Positions 1 through 8,941 of a stretch of DNA of 64,000 nt are shown piece by piece (the first letter of the stretch is position 1; each line of letters begins with the position of its first letter). The position numbers and the translations under genes are program-made. Under the pieces are notes generated by a model, which had not been told where the DNA came from, made no database searches, and saw only the letters and a program-made list of their open reading frames with translations. This stretch comes from Clostridium sp. 28_17 (lineage in GTDB: Bacteria; Bacillota; Clostridia; TANB77; CAG-508): assembly GCA_001916065.1 (NCBI GenBank), contig MNRS01000020.1, forward strand, positions 61,916-125,915, read 5' to 3'.

Positions 1-12
1 GTTATCCCATTT

Positions 13-399
13 TTACGGTAAAATTTTTAATATTATTTCTAATAAACTTGATATTATTGGAATAGACATAGAAATAATAATTATTTTACTCCCTATTTCT
101 ATCTTGCTTGCAATTGCTGCTTCTCCTGAATCTTTACAAACACTAACAGCAAATTCAGATAAAAAAGCAATCCCCGTTATTTTTATTAAAAGTGCTATAA
201 ACTGTGTATTTATAGAAAATTTATCTTGAATTGTCTCAATTAAATTAATAATTCCTGTTAGCCTATCCATTACAAGAAATAAAATTAGTATTCCTGTTAA
301 AATGCTTATAAATATTGCATATTCAGGTCTATACTGTTTTAGCATTATTATAATTATCAGTGCAATAAAAGCAATTCCTATTATTTTAATTATTTCCAT
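13..399 (-). CDS. spoIIIAD: Stage III sporulation protein AD
   Basis: Small membrane protein (128 aa) of the SpoIIIA-SpoIIQ channel that links mother cell and forespore during engulfment. Four hydrophobic segments cover almost the whole chain (about residues 3-22, 28-47, 66-88 and 103-125), with the conserved acidic EFAVSVCKDSGE stretch at about 82-93, and the length is normal for SpoIIIAD. It lies just downstream of spoIIIAC in the usual order AB-AC-AD; spoIIIAE should follow beyond the left edge. Start ATG follows AAGGACGGAA. Expected to be switched on in the mother cell by sigma-E (family knowledge); I did not find a clear sigma-E promoter. Confidence 0.93.
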   Translation of the reverse strand: MEIIKIIGIAFIALIIIIMLKQYRPEYAIFISILTGILILFLVMDRLTGIINLIETIQDKFSINTQFIALLIKITGIAFLSEFAVSVCKDSGEAAIASKIEIGSKIIIISMSIPIISSLLEIILKILP

Positions 400-460
400 T
401 ACTTTTCCGTCCTTATTTATAAATTTTTACCCTTAAAGATTCACTTCATATCACAAATTT

Positions 461-655
461 TTATAAGTTAAATAATGTACGTACTGTATCAAACAATCCA
501 CTTATTTCTTTAATAACCATTGTAAGAACAATAACAAGACCTGCAAGTGTAGTCATCATTGCCTGGTCCTCTCTACCTGCACGAACTAAAACTTGATACA
601 AAACTGCAACCAATATTCCAATTGCCGCTATTTTAAACAATAAGTCTATACTCAT
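461..655 (-). CDS. spoIIIAC: Stage III sporulation protein AC
   Basis: A 64-residue protein with two transmembrane helices (about residues 5-24 and 33-58), the typical size of SpoIIIAC. The loop RAGREDQA between the helices is characteristic of the family. It is a component of the SpoIIIA complex in the mother-cell membrane. It sits between spoIIIAB and spoIIIAD in the standard order. The start is supported by AAGGGGGAAA eight bases upstream of the ATG. Confidence 0.93.
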   Translation of the reverse strand: MSIDLLFKIAAIGILVAVLYQVLVRAGREDQAMMTTLAGLVIVLTMVIKEISGLFDTVRTLFNL

Positions 656-701
656 AAATATTTCCCCCTTAATTTTTTATAAAAATCCATCACTTTATAA
701 T

Positions 702-1212
702 TTATGCTAAAATAATAACAATAGCCATTCCTATACTCATTCCAAGTTTTTTATACAATTTTTCATTTTTATTTTTTTCTTCTTGTGCTTGTCTAATTTG
801 CTCATTCAAAAAAGTTTCTGTAACCTCAATCTGGCTAATTTGTCCCTGTATATCTGTTGCTCCGGAGTAGTTTTGATAATGTTTTTAAAGCCTGTCTATC
901 TTCTTCATTTAAATTACTTTGAAACTCATCAACTGCTCTTTCCCATGCTACTCCGGCAGATTCAGTTTTCATTTTATCAACTGCCATATTAAACAAATTA
1001 GAAATATTTTTGTTTGAATTATTCGAAATTCCTACAAATATTTCTGGAATTGGCTCATATGTAAATTTTATTTTAGATTTGAATATGTTTAATGCATTTT
1101 TTAATTCTTCCAACTCGTCCAATCTAAACTTATATTTTTGAGATATATTTTTACCAATCAATGTAGCAATTAAAAACACAAAAAAAAGCATACAATATTT
1201 AATAAACTGCAT
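702..1212 (-). CDS. spoIIIAB: Stage III sporulation protein AB, read through a +1 shift at CGG
   Basis: SpoIIIAB, a component of the SpoIIIA channel complex with N-terminal and C-terminal membrane segments. The zero frame stops at 835 after 125 residues. If one C is skipped at position 864, where the zero-frame codon is CGG, translation continues as GATDIQGQISQIE and on to a C-terminal hydrophobic end at 702, giving 169 aa, the normal family size. The total of 511 bases is 3x170+1, so exactly one base is extra. The glycine gained lies in the conserved LLG-x-TD motif. Start ATG follows AAGGAGATTT. The gene normally preceding it, spoIIIAA, is not present upstream. It could also be a true pseudogene or a sequence error, but the same lesion recurs in four other genes here. 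Confidence 0.85.
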
Positions 1213-1332
1213 TTTAAATCTCCTTGCATTTATTTTTTTATATTATATGCTCTTTATTTAATTTTAGAACTCTATTTATATATCTTTAAAAATTTATTAA
1301 CCGTCCCATATGGAATCAATATACACAAAAAA

Positions 1333-2199
1333 TTATTGTATCCATTTAAATGAATTTGCTATGTTACTTGCCTCTGCTTCTAGTGCATCTGCTTCATCTA
1401 AATTGAAACTATATGCTGTTATACAAGATAATTTTTTTCCATTTAAAATATAATAATAATATGTTACCTGTTTTGGTTCTGTGTTGTAAACCATTTTAAC
1501 TTTTAATACATCATAATTATTTTTAGTTTTTTCTATCATCATTTCTTGTGTTTCAGGCTTTTCTGTTGAGTTTTCTAATCCTGCTTCCAAGTTTGTTTTT
1601 ACATCATCAATATTTGATATTGTTTCTTGTTCCGATGGATCATAATAAACATTTATTCCTGCTGGATATGATGCATAATCTCCTTCAGTAATTTCGTTTG
1701 ATTCATTTAAAACAGGTTTATTACTTATGTATTTATAGAAATTCCATTCTGTTTTATATTCTGATTGACCTTTTGTCCAGTCTTTTTGCATTTCAAATTG
1801 TACATTTGAATCTTGGTATACTTCATTTTCCGCTTTTTTATTTGTAATTATTGATAATGTAAAAAATAGCATAAAAATTGCAACTAAAATTGTAAAACTT
1901 AAAATTTGCCATTTTGATATTTTGGTACTACCTATTGTGTTATTTTCTGCATCTTCTACATAATAAAATTTTCCTTTATATTTTTTGATAATTCCTAATT
2001 GTTTTAAATAACTAAATGAATATTTTGCTTTTCTTTTATCTTCTACCTCTGCAATTACTTCATCTTTTAACATTGCTTTTTCTTGGGTCGTTGCTTCATA
2101 TTTTGTAAATATAGGTTTTAACAATTCAATTGCAGCTTTTTGAATTTCATTTATTTGTGACGTTCTCTCTGTATTAATATTATTTTTTTCTTTTTTCAT
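1333..2199 (-). CDS. Hypothetical single-pass membrane protein
   Basis: A 288-residue protein I do not recognise. The first ~90 residues are charged and include a predicted helical part and a KQLGIIKKYKGKFYYVED segment that resembles the end of a winged-helix fold. One transmembrane helix follows (about 96-118), then a ~170-residue polar domain probably outside the membrane, rich in beta-type segments such as VTYYYYILNGKKLSCI. Start ATG follows AGAGGGGAATAG. It occupies the place where spoIIIAA would be expected, separated from spoIIIAB by ~120 bases. No function can be assigned. Confidence 0.7.
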   Translation of the reverse strand: MKKEKNNINTERTSQINEIQKAAIELLKPIFTKYEATTQEKAMLKDEVIAEVEDKRKAKYSFSYLKQLGIIKKYKGKFYYVEDAENNTIGSTKISKWQILSFTILVAIFMLFFTLSIITNKKAENEVYQDSNVQFEMQKDWTKGQSEYKTEWNFYKYISNKPVLNESNEITEGDYASYPAGINVYYDPSEQETISNIDDVKTNLEAGLENSTEKPETQEMMIEKTKNNYDVLKVKMVYNTEPKQVTYYYYILNGKKLSCITAYSFNLDEADALEAEASNIANSFKWIQ

Positions 2200-2356
2200 T
2201 TTTTGCTATTCCCCTCTCTAAATCAAAATTGATGTTTTGACTATATCATAATTTCTTATTTTTGGCAATACTAAAATCTCAAATTTTATTGCAAACATTT
2301 ATTTTATATGATATACTTTAAAGTATGAAAAATAGTTTTAAATTGGGGGTTTTAAA

Positions 2357-4312
2357 ATGTTTAATCTACGCTCAGATTACAAACCAACAGGTGACCAACC
2401 GCAAGCAATAGAATATTTATCTAATGGTATAAAAGAAGGAAAAAAATATCAAACATTACTTGGTGTAACAGGTTCTGGAAAAACCTTTACAATGGCAAAT
2501 ATAATAAATAAAGTACAAAAACCTACTCTGGTTTTAGCCCATAACAAAACTCTAGCAGGTCAACTTTATTCTGAATTTAAAGAATTTTTCCCAGAAAATA
2601 ATGTTGAATACTTTGTATCGTATTATGATTACTATCAGCCAGAAAGTTACATTCCATCATCTGACACATATATAGAAAAAGATGCATCTATAAATGATGA
2701 AATCGACAAATTAAGGCATTCCGCTACACTTTCTTTATTTGAAACAAAAGATGTAATAATTGTTGCATCAGTGTCATGTATATATGGTTTAGGTGACCCA
2801 GAAGATTACCAAGAAATGATGCTTTCTTTGCGTGAAGGAATGAACAAATCAAGAGATGATGTTTTAAGAAAATTGGTAGAAATGCAATATTCAAGAAACG
2901 AATTAGAGTTTAAAAGGAGTACTTTTAGAGCAAAAGGTGATATTGTAGAAATTTATCCATCTTCTCAAAGTGAAAGTGCAGTAAGAGTCGAATTCTGGGG
3001 TGACGAAATCGAAAAAATCTCTGAAATCAACCCACTTACAGGAAAGGCAATTGGAGAAAGAAAACATATCTTAATCCCTCCTGCCTCACAATATGTAACA
3101 AAAAAAGATAAATTAGACAGAGCAATTGAAAACATTGAAAAAGAACTTCAAGAAAGAATAAAATATTTTAAGGATAATAATAAATTAATTGAAGCACAAA
3201 GAATTGAAGAACGTACTAATTTTGATATAGAAATGATGAAAGAAACTGGCTTTTGTCAAGGTATAGAAAACTATTCAAGACATTTAAGTGGTAGACCTGC
3301 AGGCAGTCCACCATACACATTACTAGATTATTTTCCTAAAGATTTTTTACTACTTATTGACGAATCACATGCTACAATACCTCAAGTTAGAGCAATGTAC
3401 AATGGCGACCATGCTCGTAAAGATTCTTTGGTTAATTACGGTTTTAGACTTCCATCTGCATATGACAACAGGCCTTTAAAATTTGAAGAATTTGAAGAGC
3501 GAATTAATCAAGTTGTTTTTGTTAGTGCTACACCTGCCGATTATGAAAAAGAACATAGCAAAGATAATGTTGTTGAACAGATTATAAGACCTACTGGTCT
3601 TTTGGACCCTAAAATTGAAGTTAAACCTGTTACAAATCAAATTGACGATTTAATTGAGCAAATTCGTATTAGAGTTGAAAAACATGAAAGAGTTTTGGTT
3701 ACTACTCTAACAAAAAAAATGGCTGAAGATTTAACTTCATATTTACAAAGTTTGGACATCAAAGTTAATTATATGCATTCAGATATTAAAGCACTTGAAA
3801 GAATGGAAATTATAAGGAATTTACGTTTAGGTGAATTTGATGTTTTGGTTGGTATAAATCTTTTAAGAGAGGGCCTAGATATACCAGAAGTTTCTTTAGT
3901 TGCTATTCTAGACGCCGATAAAGAAGGTTTCTTACGTTCAGAGCGTTCTTTGATTCAAACTATTGGACGTGCGGCCAGAAATACTGATGGTACTGTTATT
4001 ATGTACGCTGATGAACTTACTGATTCTATGGAAAAAGCAATTTCTGAAACTAATAGAAGACGTCATATTCAAGAACAATATAATCTTGAACATGGTATTA
4101 CTCCTAAAACAATTAAAAAATCTATTAGAGACAATATCAGTATTACAAAACAAGAAGATATTGGTGTTGAATTTAAAATGGAAAATGCTGATGATATTAA
4201 AAATACTATTGCCGAATTAACTGATGAAATGCTTAAATATGCTGCTTCCATGGAATTTGAAAAGGCTGCTGAAATTAGAGATAAAATTAAAGAATTGGAA
4301 AAATTTTTATAA
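2357..4312 (+). CDS. uvrB: Excinuclease ABC subunit B
   Basis: UvrB, the damage-verifying helicase-like subunit of nucleotide excision repair, which receives DNA from UvrA and recruits UvrC. 651 aa, normal length. Visible features: Walker A GVTGSGKT at about 37-44, the beta-hairpin region [13 protein letters not shown] at about 92-104, the DESH box at about 335, helicase motifs V/VI ([19 protein letters not shown]), and the C-terminal UVR domain ([16 protein letters not shown]) that binds UvrC. It stands alone and is divergent from the gene at 1333-2199. Start ATG follows TTGGGGGTTTT. There is no CGG codon in frame. Confidence 0.98.
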   Translation: MFNLRSDYKPTGDQPQAIEYLSNGIKEGKKYQTLLGVTGSGKTFTMANIINKVQKPTLVLAHNKTLAGQLYSEFKEFFPENNVEYFVSYYDYYQPESYIPSSDTYIEKDASINDEIDKLRHSATLSLFETKDVIIVASVSCIYGLGDPEDYQEMMLSLREGMNKSRDDVLRKLVEMQYSRNELEFKRSTFRAKGDIVEIYPSSQSESAVRVEFWGDEIEKISEINPLTGKAIGERKHILIPPASQYVTKKDKLDRAIENIEKELQERIKYFKDNNKLIEAQRIEERTNFDIEMMKETGFCQGIENYSRHLSGRPAGSPPYTLLDYFPKDFLLLIDESHATIPQVRAMYNGDHARKDSLVNYGFRLPSAYDNRPLKFEEFEERINQVVFVSATPADYEKEHSKDNVVEQIIRPTGLLDPKIEVKPVTNQIDDLIEQIRIRVEKHERVLVTTLTKKMAEDLTSYLQSLDIKVNYMHSDIKALERMEIIRNLRLGEFDVLVGINLLREGLDIPEVSLVAILDADKEGFLRSERSLIQTIGRAARNTDGTVIMYADELTDSMEKAISETNRRRHIQEQYNLEHGITPKTIKKSIRDNISITKQEDIGVEFKMENADDIKNTIAELTDEMLKYAASMEFEKAAEIRDKIKELEKFL

Positions 4313-4334
4313 TTTTAAAATTGTTTTGTCAATT

Positions 4335-4365
4335 AAAAAGGAAAACCAATTGATGTTCCTTTTTT
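4335..4365 (+). terminator. Intrinsic terminator of uvrB
   Basis: AAAAAGGAA and TTCCTTTTTT form a stem around a short loop, ending in a T run, just after the uvrB stop. It overlaps the end of the convergent gene at 4367 and may work in both directions. Confidence 0.75.
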
Positions 4366-4366
4366 G

Positions 4367-4615
4367 TTACTTTTTTATTAGCAATATTGGAATTGGCTTA
4401 TTGCCATATTTTGCATAATCCGTTTGCATAGTTCTATTAAACTTCTTTCCATTTTCATAAAAGAGTCCAATATTAAGGTCCCTTTCATATATTTGTCTAT
4501 CTAAGACAAATATTTCGTGAATTGTTTTTTCTAATTTCTTTTCTTTCATATCGCTGTTCATAAATTGCGATATGACATCAAAATTATTTTTTTGTTTTTT
4601 TTGCTTAGATGTCAT
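4367..4615 (-). CDS. Hypothetical protein, 82 aa
   Basis: Small, lysine-rich, soluble protein without a motif I can name. It begins with a basic stretch (TSKQKKQKN) followed by a helical region. It is supported as a gene by a perfect AAGGAGG eight bases before the ATG, by a promoter upstream (4657-4685) and by the terminator at its end shared with uvrB. It is a single-gene unit like several other orphans in the window. Confidence 0.6.
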   Translation of the reverse strand: MTSKQKKQKNNFDVISQFMNSDMKEKKLEKTIHEIFVLDRQIYERDLNIGLFYENGKKFNRTMQTDYAKYGNKPIPILLIKK

Positions 4616-4656
4616 AATTCCTCCTTAAAAGTAACTACTAAATTTCAACATTCAAT

Positions 4657-4685
4657 ATTATACATCAATTTGAATCTCATGTAAA
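4657..4685 (-). promoter_or_regulatory. Sigma-A-type promoter of the 4367 gene
   Basis: Reading the minus strand: TTTACA (4685-4680), a 17-base spacer, then TATAAT (4662-4657), about 42 bases upstream of the start codon. Confidence 0.65.
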
Positions 4686-4732
4686 GTCAAATAATCCAAT
4701 AATCCAATCTATAAACTCACTAACAAATAAAG

Positions 4733-4762
4733 CCCTTACCATCTAATTTCTAATGGTAAGGG
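4733..4762 (-). terminator. Terminator of the 4772 gene
   Basis: Ten-base perfect stem CCCTTACCAT / ATGGTAAGGG around a 10-base loop, directly after the stop of the 4772 gene, followed on the minus strand by CTTTATTTG. Confidence 0.7.
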
Positions 4763-4771
4763 TGGAGATTT

Positions 4772-5038
4772 TTACTCAGATTCAAAAACAAATTTGTTAT
4801 GTAAAAATGTTTTTGAAATTTCTTTTTCAGTTTTTTCATCAATCTCAAGGTTTATCGACTCTTCACAAGTGAAAAATTTTCCTGTTCTTTCTCTTATTTC
4901 AGAAATCACAGATTCTCTTGAAATTAATGCCGGATCTTCCAATTCCAGCTCTGTGATGTTAAGCTGCTTAGCACTTCTTACATCCGCTAAAACAACTGAA
5001 AAGCTACAATTTCCTGTTGATATTAATTTAAATCTCAT
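4772..5038 (-). CDS. Hypothetical protein, 88 aa
   Basis: Unrecognised soluble protein rich in acidic residues (ITELELEDPALIS, NLEIDEKTEKEIS). No signal peptide or membrane segment. The start is supported by AAAGGAGAAC before the ATG. It is a single-gene cassette with its own near-consensus promoter and terminator, as are several other orphan genes in this window. Confidence 0.65.
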   Translation of the reverse strand: MRFKLISTGNCSFSVVLADVRSAKQLNITELELEDPALISRESVISEIRERTGKFFTCEESINLEIDEKTEKEISKTFLHNKFVFESE

Positions 5039-5082
5039 ATTGTTCTCCTTTTATATGTACAAATTTTATAGCTACTAAATAT

Positions 5083-5111
5083 ATTATAAGCTTTTTTTAA
5101 CCAAAAGTCAA
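5083..5111 (-). promoter_or_regulatory. Near-consensus sigma-A promoter of the 4772 gene
   Basis: Minus strand: TTGACT (5111-5106), 17-base spacer, TATAAT (5088-5083), 45 bases before the start codon. Confidence 0.8.
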
Positions 5112-5304
5112 CATAATATGTGGTGTAAAAAATTTCTCTTACCACTAAAAACATTATTGATATGAGATGAGCCAAATAACCAGGAATATTTAATTTGCCT
5201 CCTTATTTTCTGAAAAAAGCATCATAACCTACATATTTCTCATTCTGAAAATAATAATTTGGTATTTTTATTTCATTGGAATTATATATAAACAAATAAT
5301 AATA
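5112..5304. other. Intergenic stretch with no gene seen
   Basis: Part of a ~316-base gap between two minus-strand genes. Apart from the promoter at its left and the terminator at its right, I see only AT-rich sequence with no open frame of any length or repeat shared with other gaps. Confidence 0.5.
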
Positions 5305-5340
5305 ATAAAAGAGCCATTCTGTAAATCACAAAATAGCCCT
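5305..5340 (-). terminator. Terminator of the 5355 gene
   Basis: On the minus strand AGGGCTATTTTGT pairs with ACAGAATGGCTC and is followed by TTTTATTATT, right after the stop codon of the gene ending at 5355. Confidence 0.75.
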
Positions 5341-5354
5341 TCGCTTAAAAATTA

Positions 5355-6296
5355 CTAAGAAACCTTCAATTCAAATACATATTGTAATACTCGTCTTTGA
5401 TTTATAAATGTTTTTCTTGATATTTTCAAGAAATTAATTGGAATACCATACTTTTTAAAACTTTGGCTATTTTCTATTTTTTTAACCGCCATTTCATCTA
5501 TGTCCTTTCTGTTTTCCTTATAATATTCCAACTTATCACATTTCCAATCAATAGCTAAATTTAAATCAATATAAATATAATCAAATGAGTTATTATCAAT
5601 ATTCTCTGGTTTTCTTATGAAAATTGGTTTTCCAACTTTAGTCACAAAATAGTCTATTTCCCTTAATGGTTCTTTTGAAGAAAATTCTGGATTAGCATAA
5701 TATCTTTTTAAGTCTTCAATTGTATCCCCCTCTTCAAGCTTAGAATATGCCATCTTTAAAAAAAGTAAATTCGTAAATCCCATATGTGTCAAATTGTAAA
5801 TATAACCATCTGAATAATCTAATTTTCCGTCTATTGTAACTATTAGATTTATTGCATTTGATTTAATAATACAATTTTGATTTAATATTTCAATTTTGCC
5901 TTTATCATTAAAATAAACATATTTATTTTTTCTTCTTTTAACAACAAAATTACTAAAATCCTGTATAGGATATACTTTTTTACGCATTATTTCATAATAA
6001 TTGAGAAAGTATTGATACAACATTTCAATATTATCGCCTTCTTTAAGACAAAGTATTGCCCTAAAAACGCTTTTCTTCTTTTTTGTATCTGGTTCCACTA
6101 TTTTACCGTTTTCATTAAAGAATATATTTGGCCATTCATAACTAAAAGACCATGTATTTCTATCAAAAAAAAGGTTCTTAAAATTCTTTTTTTTTGCTTC
6201 TTTTGCAGTAAGAGAAGTATATTTTCCTTCTTCATTGAAAAAAAATACATTTCCGTCAAGCATCAAAAGTATCTCATCTTTTGCAATTTCTATCAT
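5355..6296 (-). CDS. Hypothetical protein with repeated 'NEKGK' motifs
   Basis: Soluble protein of 313 aa I cannot assign. Short stretches around FFNEEGKY, FFNENGKI and YFNDKGKI recur roughly every 35-100 residues, each followed by a hydrophobic/aromatic strand, suggesting a repeated structural unit. The start was set at 6296 (MIEIAKDE) because TAGGAGGTAAC lies just before this ATG; a longer frame from 6338 would run through the leader hairpin. Single-gene cassette with promoter 6406-6378, leader hairpin and terminator. Confidence 0.65.
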   Translation of the reverse strand: MIEIAKDEILLMLDGNVFFFNEEGKYTSLTAKEAKKKNFKNLFFDRNTWSFSYEWPNIFFNENGKIVEPDTKKKKSVFRAILCLKEGDNIEMLYQYFLNYYEIMRKKVYPIQDFSNFVVKRRKNKYVYFNDKGKIEILNQNCIIKSNAINLIVTIDGKLDYSDGYIYNLTHMGFTNLLFLKMAYSKLEEGDTIEDLKRYYANPEFSSKEPLREIDYFVTKVGKPIFIRKPENIDNNSFDYIYIDLNLAIDWKCDKLEYYKENRKDIDEMAVKKIENSQSFKKYGIPINFLKISRKTFINQRRVLQYVFELKVS

Positions 6297-6317
6297 TTTG
6301 TTACCTCCTAAATTCTT

Positions 6318-6338
6318 TTGGAGGCATGAAACCTCCAA
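6318..6338 (-). promoter_or_regulatory. Leader hairpin TTGGAGG/CCTCCAA
   Basis: Seven-base perfect stem with a 7-base loop in the untranslated leader, about 20 bases before the start codon. The stem contains a GGAGG, which could mimic or compete with the real ribosome binding site. A very similar hairpin lies before the gene at 63512. Confidence 0.6.
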
Positions 6339-6377
6339 GTTTTTATCACTTTTTGGTTTCTAAGAAACATATAAAAT

Positions 6378-6406
6378 ATTGTATCAAATTATTTTTGAAA
6401 TGTCAA
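6378..6406 (-). promoter_or_regulatory. Near-consensus promoter of the 5355 gene
   Basis: Minus strand: TTGACA (6406-6401), 17-base spacer, TACAAT (6383-6378). The leader from here to the start codon is ~75 bases and contains a hairpin. Confidence 0.8.
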
Positions 6407-6447
6407 TTTATGTAAAACAATTTTATGTATAAATATATCAAAAAAAT

Positions 6448-6478
6448 CCTCTTACCACCCGACATTAGCGATAAGAGG
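6448..6478 (-). terminator. Terminator of the alcohol dehydrogenase gene
   Basis: On the minus strand GCCTCTTA ... TAAGAGGATTTTTTT, a seven-base stem followed by a T run, 17 bases after the stop codon. Confidence 0.85.
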
Positions 6479-6494
6479 CAACTATCATTTCAAA

Positions 6495-7655
6495 TTACAT
6501 TGCTCTTCTATATAATTCAATAAAATCTTCTTTGCTTACTTCTCTTGGATTACCTGGTTTACAAGGATCTTCCATAGCTTTATCTGCAAGCATTTCGAAG
6601 TCTTCTTCTCTTGCTCCATAATCTTTAATAGTTTGAGTAATACCAACTGCTTTAGAAAGTTCACTAATCATCCATACAAATGTATTAATAACATCTTGGT
6701 CATTTAAGTATGCAGCATCTGGTCTACCTATTTCACATAAGATTTCTCTAAATCTTTGTGCTGTTTCTGGACTTTCTCCATTAAATCTCATAACTGTTGG
6801 TAAAAGCATAGCATTTGCAATTCCATGTGGTGTATCATATACAGCGCCTAATTGATGTGCCATTGAGTGAACTATTCCAAGTCCTACATTACTAAATCCC
6901 ATACCTGCAATATATTGAGCCATTCCCATCATTTCAACTGCTTTAGGGTCTTTATCATTAACTGCTGCTGGTAAGTATTTGAATATTAATTTTATAGCCT
7001 TCATATGGAACATATCTGACATTTCGTTATGTGCTTTTGTAATATATCCTTCAACTGCATGTGTTAAAGCATCCATTCCTGTTGCTGCAGCAAGTGATTT
7101 TGGCATTGATGCCATTAATTCTGAATCTACTATTGCTACAATTGGAATGTCATTAGGGTCTACACATACCATTTTAATTTTTCTTTCTTCATCTGTTATA
7201 ACATAGTTTATTGTAACTTCTGATGCTGTTCCTGCTGTTGTTGGTAATGCTATCATTGGCATTCCTTTATTAACTGTATTTGATAATCCATTTAGAGATT
7301 TAATATCTGCTCTATCTGGGTTTGTCATTACAATTGAAATTCCTTTTGCAGTGTCCATGCTTGAACCACCACCAACTGCAACTATTACATCTGCTCCTGA
7401 TTTTTTACATGCAGCAACTCCGTCTGTTACATTTTTAATTGTTGGGTTTGGTTTGATTTCGTCATATAGTGAGTATTCAATCCCTGCATCTGTTAATACT
7501 TTGTCAACTTTTGCAGTAACTCCTGCCTCTACTAATGGTTTATCTGTAACCAAAAATACTTTTTTGAATTTTCCTTTCTTAATTTCTTCTGCTAGTACCT
7601 CTCTTGCATTGTTTCCAAAATATGATGTTTCGTTTAAAACAAATCTTATTGCCAT
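6495..7655 (-). CDS. Iron-containing alcohol dehydrogenase (FucO/DhaT type)
   Basis: NAD-dependent group III alcohol dehydrogenase, 386 aa, the usual size. The nucleotide-binding GGGSSMDTAK lies at about 97-106 and TTAGTASEVT at about 139-148. Metal-binding residues are in DALTHAVEGY and in VHSMAHQLGAVYDTPHGIAN (His residues at about 264-283). Closest in feel to lactaldehyde reductase/1,3-propanediol dehydrogenase; the substrate cannot be read from sequence. Likely role: re-oxidising NADH by reducing aldehydes to alcohols in fermentation. Monocistronic with a strong terminator; AGGAGGAAT precedes the ATG. Confidence 0.93.
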   Translation of the reverse strand: MAIRFVLNETSYFGNNAREVLAEEIKKGKFKKVFLVTDKPLVEAGVTAKVDKVLTDAGIEYSLYDEIKPNPTIKNVTDGVAACKKSGADVIVAVGGGSSMDTAKGISIVMTNPDRADIKSLNGLSNTVNKGMPMIALPTTAGTASEVTINYVITDEERKIKMVCVDPNDIPIVAIVDSELMASMPKSLAAATGMDALTHAVEGYITKAHNEMSDMFHMKAIKLIFKYLPAAVNDKDPKAVEMMGMAQYIAGMGFSNVGLGIVHSMAHQLGAVYDTPHGIANAMLLPTVMRFNGESPETAQRFREILCEIGRPDAAYLNDQDVINTFVWMISELSKAVGITQTIKDYGAREEDFEMLADKAMEDPCKPGNPREVSKEDFIELYRRAM

Positions 7656-7769
7656 TTTATATTCCTCCTTCGTAATTTTAATCTGATTTGATTATACCAA
7701 TAATAATTTTTTTATACAATAGTTTTTACACAAATTTCACAATTATCTCAAAATTGCATTTGTAATTCC

Positions 7770-8915
7770 TTAGTCTCCTAAATTAATTCCTACGCTTCTT
7801 GCTGTTTTTACCAAATCATCATCCATAGTAACTTTTCTTTGGTTACTTACAGTTGTATTTCCAGAAACAGCACCAATCTCTTTATTTTGACCAACAACGT
7901 CTTCTAATGATGCATAATCTATTTTTCCATTTTTAATAACAACTAAATTTCCAAATTTTTCTTCAATAGCCATTCTCATTGCAGCAGTACCGTATTTTGT
8001 TGATAAAACTCTATCAAATGCTGTTGGTGTTCCACCTCTTTGCATGTAACCAAGTGTTGTATTTCTAGCTTCTAATCCTGTTAATTCTTGCAATTGTTTT
8101 GCAACTTTTTCACCAACTCCACCAAGTTTTGTATTATCAACACCTTTACCATTATCTCTTACATTTTCAACAGTAATTTCTCCATCTTTTGGCTTAGCTC
8201 CCTCTGCAACAACAACAATATCAAAATTTTTGCCTCTTTTTTTTCTATTTTTTATTTTTTCTGCAACTTTATTTATATCATATGGTATCTCTGGAATTAA
8301 TGCAACATCTGCACCACCTGCAATTGCTGATTCTAATGCTATCCATCCAGCATATCTTCCCATAACCTCCAATACCATAATTCTGTGATGTGTTTCACCA
8401 GTTGTATGAAGTCTATCAATTGCTTCCATTGCAACAGAAACTGCAGTATTATATCCAAATGTAATTTCTGTACAAGCAACATCATTATCAATTGTTTTTG
8501 GAACTCCTATTACATTTACACCTTTTGTAGCAAAATCCCTAGCAGATTTTTGTGTTCCATCTCCACCTAGTGTAAAAATACAGTCAAATCCATCTTTTTT
8601 AATGTTTTCTACACATACATCAGACAAATCTTTGTATTCAACTGTTCCATTTTCATTTGTAACTTTATAATTGAATACATTTGCATTTGTTGAAGAACCT
8701 ATTATTGAACCACCTTTTGGTAATATTCCTTCTGCATTTCCATCTTCTGCAGTGCTTAATCTTTCAAATTCATTTTTTAATAATCCATTATATCCATCTA
8801 TAAATCCATAACATGCAACACCACTATTTTCTGCCGTTTTTACAATACCTCTTATTACAGCATTAAAACCTGCTACATCTCCACCATTTGCTAATATTGC
8901 AACTTTTTTAATCAT
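7770..8915 (-). CDS. pfkA: 6-phosphofructokinase, group with G104/K124
   Basis: Phosphorylates fructose 6-phosphate, the committed step of glycolysis. About 381 aa, longer than the 320 aa of classical bacterial PfkA and like the group III/PPi-PFK-related enzymes. Seen: GGDVAGFNAVIRG at the N-terminus, phosphoryl-donor loop LGGDGT, PKTIDND with the catalytic aspartate, and MGRYAGWIA. GGDG (glycine) is the ATP-type residue whereas PKTIDND (lysine) is usual in PPi enzymes; this mixture is known from ATP-dependent actinobacterial PFKs, so ATP is the likelier donor. The start at 8915 is chosen because GGAGGAATTT lies nine bases ahead; the frame could extend to 8930. Confidence 0.93.
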   Translation of the reverse strand: MIKKVAILANGGDVAGFNAVIRGIVKTAENSGVACYGFIDGYNGLLKNEFERLSTAEDGNAEGILPKGGSIIGSSTNANVFNYKVTNENGTVEYKDLSDVCVENIKKDGFDCIFTLGGDGTQKSARDFATKGVNVIGVPKTIDNDVACTEITFGYNTAVSVAMEAIDRLHTTGETHHRIMVLEVMGRYAGWIALESAIAGGADVALIPEIPYDINKVAEKIKNRKKRGKNFDIVVVAEGAKPKDGEITVENVRDNGKGVDNTKLGGVGEKVAKQLQELTGLEARNTTLGYMQRGGTPTAFDRVLSTKYGTAAMRMAIEEKFGNLVVIKNGKIDYASLEDVVGQNKEIGAVSGNTTVSNQRKVTMDDDLVKTARSVGINLGD

Positions 8916-8941
8916 TTTAAATTCCTCCATTCAAATTTTTT

